DNA of 64,000 bases. It comes from Spirometra erinaceieuropaei (lineage: Eukaryota; Platyhelminthes; Cestoda; Diphyllobothriidea; Diphyllobothriidae). The notes under the pieces were generated by a model. That model did not search any database. It saw nothing but the letters and a program-made list of their open reading frames with translations, and was not told the DNA's origin. Within the stretch, counting starts at the first letter, position 1. Each line of letters opens with the position of its first letter. Position numbers and translations under genes: made by a program. The DNA lies in assembly GCA_902702965.1 (NCBI GenBank), contig CACRXP010000169.1:271089-335088 (forward strand). Reading direction: 5' to 3'. This document shows positions 61,028 through 64,000 of this stretch, piece by piece.

Positions 61028-62109
61028 ACTTTTTTCTCACAAACTAGAAACACCGTCTCCTTTCTCTTCGGGCATCATTAATGGACATCATCTGAGCGTC
61101 CGTCCCACCATAACGGAATCACTTCAGACTGCCGAGTTCTGCGTCATTTTAGGAGACGTCTGCTTCCTGCGTATAAATCGCAGTGCCGAGTGGCAAATAG
61201 GGTTTACTTGTTTATCGGTGACCCCGACATCCGTGTGCAATGCCAGTGCACGTATTTGCAGTGACTTACCAAACTTTTTTCCACGTGACATTGGAAACTT
61301 TATGTCCCCCAACTCGAGGCTGGGAAGCATCATAAGACGATAACTGCATTTTCACCTGTATATTTTTCTCCTGTTTAACTTGATACAGCCCTCTTCTTTT
61401 TGATTTTGTGAAGTTGCAATGTGTACTTCCACTTTGTAACATGTGCCCACATCTTCAATCAGCTTCGGCCTCTTCAGAATAGGATAGTCCGATTATTATG
61501 ACACCACAGGGGTCATATATCCGTTTGCATTCATTCAGATTAATTATTCATATCAGCTTTCGGAGTGGGCCGAAAAAAAACTTTTCTTGAGGGATTTACT
61601 CCAAGTTCGCGTATAAACTGTCAAAAATATTAATGAGAACACCATGGAGACTGGGATCCATACATCTGAGAGCACACGGGAAACGCAGTGGAACCTACTG
61701 ACGAGCCGAGTTCTCGCAGAAACTTCATGCAGCCGCACAAGATGGTGGAAATACGTGTGCTTGGGCTTTTGGCTAGTATCTATGCAATCTGTATGGTAAA
61801 TCACTCAATCTTTACGTCCTAACTGGAAGCGTATCGACGTACCCTCTCTGAAAATGCAAATTACCTGCCGAGGACTACTAGTAACTAAAAAATAAGGGTT
61901 TTAGGACGACCACTCCTGACTTATTTTCCGTCGTCATCAGTCAGCTTTATTCAAGCCTCATACGGGGCGATTCTTCGGTTTGAAATGGCTGGGTGCATTT
62001 TTTCCTGTAAGTCGGTGAAGACCATCCCCGGAGATTCAGGCCGTTGCATTCCTAACAAAGAAATAGATACCGGCGATTTTGGCAGGAATGTATGTAAGTC
62101 CGTAAATAG
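61028..62109 (+). other. Probable 3' untranslated region of the Frizzled gene
   Basis: This is non-coding sequence after the TAG stop at 61025-61027. No canonical AATAAA occurs on the + strand until 62295-62300, which lies inside a family S repeat. Weaker variants are present: TATAAA near 61172 and AATAAG near 61890. Where the transcript ends cannot be decided from sequence. Confidence 0.45.
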
Positions 62110-62400
62110 GGGGTTTCAGGCACACCTGACAGCTCTACCGATGTTGCCGACGATGTCCGCTGTGTACTCCATAACAGGGTGAGAGCAGAGACGGTGACAT
62201 GGGTGCGAGTTGGTATAAAGTAATAGTAGACTTGCACGGTACCTTCCGCACTCTGTCCTCCTCCTCCACCTGGATACGGTGTTAAGATGGAATTAATAAA
62301 ACCAGGGGGTGGGAGAGGGTACAGGTGGCCGAAATGACGAAAACCCGCAGTTACGCGTATCAGCAAACCCCCTGGAACACAACAAACACTTGACCGGGAT
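62110..62400 (+). repeat. Family S dispersed repeat, + copy
   Basis: Contains GACGATGTCCGCTGTGTACT, GAGAGCAGAGACGGTGACAT, GTAATAGTAGACTTGCACGG, the GCACTCTGTCCTCCTCCTCC segment and the distal AACACTTGACCGGGATTTTC. Lies about 1.1 kb after the Frizzled stop. Confidence 0.75.
62295..62300 (+). promoter_or_regulatory. First AATAAA hexamer downstream of Frizzled
   Basis: This is the first exact AATAAA on the + strand after the Frizzled stop codon, about 1.27 kb downstream. It sits within a dispersed repeat copy (62110-62400), where it arises from a sequence not seen in the other copies. Use as a poly(A) signal is inferred only. Confidence 0.3.
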
Positions 62401-62429
62401 TTTCAACATTAACAATGACAGTGGGGGCG

Positions 62430-62705
62430 GGAGGGATCCTCGTTGGCGCGGCGCGAGTCCGCAGCTCGGCCTGCCACCGCACTTCTAAAGTTGGCAACTG
62501 CTGTGGGTGAACATTCCCGATAAGTCCCACCAGAATCCGCTCGTGGCTCGCTTAGGAACACGCCTGGTCCATAGCAAACACCTGATCAGGACTTCAACTA
62601 ACAAAAGGACAACACCCGATCAGAAAGACGAGGATAACTGGGCAAACATGCGCACCACCTGTATACCCATCGGAAGCGCAAGGTCATCTACCAACCACAT
62701 AATAG
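62430..62705 (+). repeat. Family S dispersed repeat, + copy, internally deleted
   Basis: Starts with the 5' block TTGGCGCGGCGCGAGTCCGC, then jumps to the distal block (CACCTGATCAGGACTTCAAC, CAGAAAGACGAGGATAACTG). The core with GAATTGGTTTATAAT is missing. Confidence 0.65.
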
Positions 62706-63524
62706 AATGTGTCCTTATGGGCAATCCATTGGAGACTATGAAAATCATGAAGTATTCGGCGAGATTTCAAAGCTGATCTGAAACTCAACGTAATCCAGAA
62801 AAGAGGAAAAGTACAAATTGAGTTCGCAGAAGAAAAGGTCTCGTTATGTACACAAAATAGCATATTTACGATTACTCCTGTCAATTCTATCTAAATTTAT
62901 TAGTCACTGACGCGCCTGGCAACATGTGCCCTTGCGAAAACTTTTGTTCCTATGGCGTTCCCATCGGCAAAACCCAGAGATCGTGTGTCCATCTTCTTTA
63001 CAACAAGAAAAATCCTTTTTGCCTTATTGAAAGGCATTTCAGTCATTTTAAATGCGTATTGAGTACTAGGAATGCTTGGGATACCGTTTTGGAATATATA
63101 CCCTGAAGGTAGGCCGTTGGCATTCCGCCATACCTGAAATTACACTAATTCTTAAAATCTATTTAAAAGCAAACTTTTCTGAAAGATAATTTTCAAGGGT
63201 TAATTTATTTTTGCTGTCATATTTACTCAGTGCGTTGCATGGACAGGATTCCTGTACATCGAAAGCTGAAGTCTACATAATTGCAACTATTTTTTGACGT
63301 TTTTGTGATTTTCCGCTTTTCTAAAAAATTACTTTTTCTAAACATTTATTCCATACCTTTAAATCTCCTAAAGTTGTTATTTATTAACATAGACACCGGG
63401 TCCACACATTGGTGTCAGTTCGAGTGTGATCAGCGATCATTCGTAAATTTCGACACCTCTCATAAGTCAAATAACACACTGTACACTGACCGGGATTTCA
63501 TACACCAAGAGAAATAGGGGGCGG

Positions 63525-64000
63525 TACGGTCCCCCATTGGCGCGGCGTAAGCCTGCAACTATACCTGCCGCCACATCGAATTTTGGCATTTTTTATGAGT
63601 GTGCATTCCCGGTTGCGCCTGCCCGACTCCGATTTGACAGTCTGACCGTCGTACCCGACGATGTCCACCGTGTGCTCCGCAGCGAGATGAGAGCAGGGAC
63701 GATAGCTTACGCGTGAATTGGTTTATAATGGAAATAGACTTGCGCTGCATCTGCCGCGCTCTCTCCTCCCCAGCTGGGCCCGGTGTCAAGACATAGCCAA
63801 GAATACCGGAGGCGGGATAGGGTGCAGGTGGCTGGCACGGCCGAACCCACACCTAGACCTGTCACCACACCCCTGGTCCACAACAAACACTTGATCTGGA
63901 TTTTAACTAACAACGGCACCACAACGGGCCAGAAGGACGAGGATGACTGGGCAGCCATGCCCACGACCTGCTATACCCAGCGGGAACAAAAGCGCACCTA
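63525..64000 (+). repeat. Family S dispersed repeat, longest + copy (runs off the window)
   Basis: The most complete copy. Order of blocks: CATTGGCGCGGCGTAAGCCT, GACGATGTCCACCGTGTGCT, GCGTGAATTGGTTTATAATG, CGCTCTCTCCTCCCC, CCCGGTGTCAAGACATAGCC, GGAGGCGGGATAGGGTGCAG, CCTGGTCCACAACAAACACT, GGACGAGGATGACTGGGCAG and CCCAGCGGGAACAAAAGC at the window edge. At least 476 bp. It has no reverse transcriptase or clear tRNA head, so it is a non-autonomous element of unknown class. Confidence 0.78.

Noticed and set aside
1..64000. CRISPR arrays, bacterial operons or phage regions
   Set aside because: No regularly spaced direct repeats and no compact gene arrangement; a splice acceptor and eukaryotic repeats show this is animal nuclear DNA.

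Overview
The window is animal nuclear DNA. It is gene-poor and rich in decayed mobile elements. The only gene recognised with confidence is the last coding exon of a Wnt receptor of the Frizzled 5/8 class (59531-61027, + strand), which starts at a clear splice acceptor. Large intron-like stretches, a CR1/Jockey-like LINE, tRNA-derived repeats and TTAGGG-type telomere-like tracts would all fit a flatworm, perhaps a tapeworm with a large genome. That placement is an inference from style, not from a database match.

Layout. Positions 1-6480 hold a tRNA-like sequence (1036-1117), one copy of a GC-rich dispersed repeat here called family S (2540-2770), and otherwise sequence with no recognisable content. 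A decayed LINE on the - strand lies at 6481-8300. From 10290 to 48708 the window is dominated by a family of almost fully palindromic, roughly 1-kb fold-back elements (called FB). Eight copies or part copies total about 7 kb, and one is nested inside another. Two copies of a short inverted-repeat element with 8-bp flanking duplications (called M) lie at 11882-12249 and 39435-39694. The first carries an expanded telomere-like CCCTAA tract. A 155-bp element with 50-bp terminal repeats (called P) lies at 33544-33698 with a longer relative at 28740-29060. Family S copies cluster at 27.6-31.0 kb and again downstream of the Frizzled exon at 62.1-64.0 kb. GC-rich islands occur near 17.4, 40.3 and 55.5 kb. 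A run of 67 N (58712-58778) marks an assembly gap.

The Frizzled exon encodes a protein from the start of membrane segment 4 to the stop codon, with the Dishevelled-binding KTxxxW motif and a tail of about 310 residues. The cysteine-rich Wnt-binding domain and segments 1-3 were not found upstream, so much or all of 1-59530 may be intron or flanking DNA of this gene. Most open frames elsewhere are short, overlap each other on both strands and look like chance. The strongest undescribed signal is the FB fold-back family.
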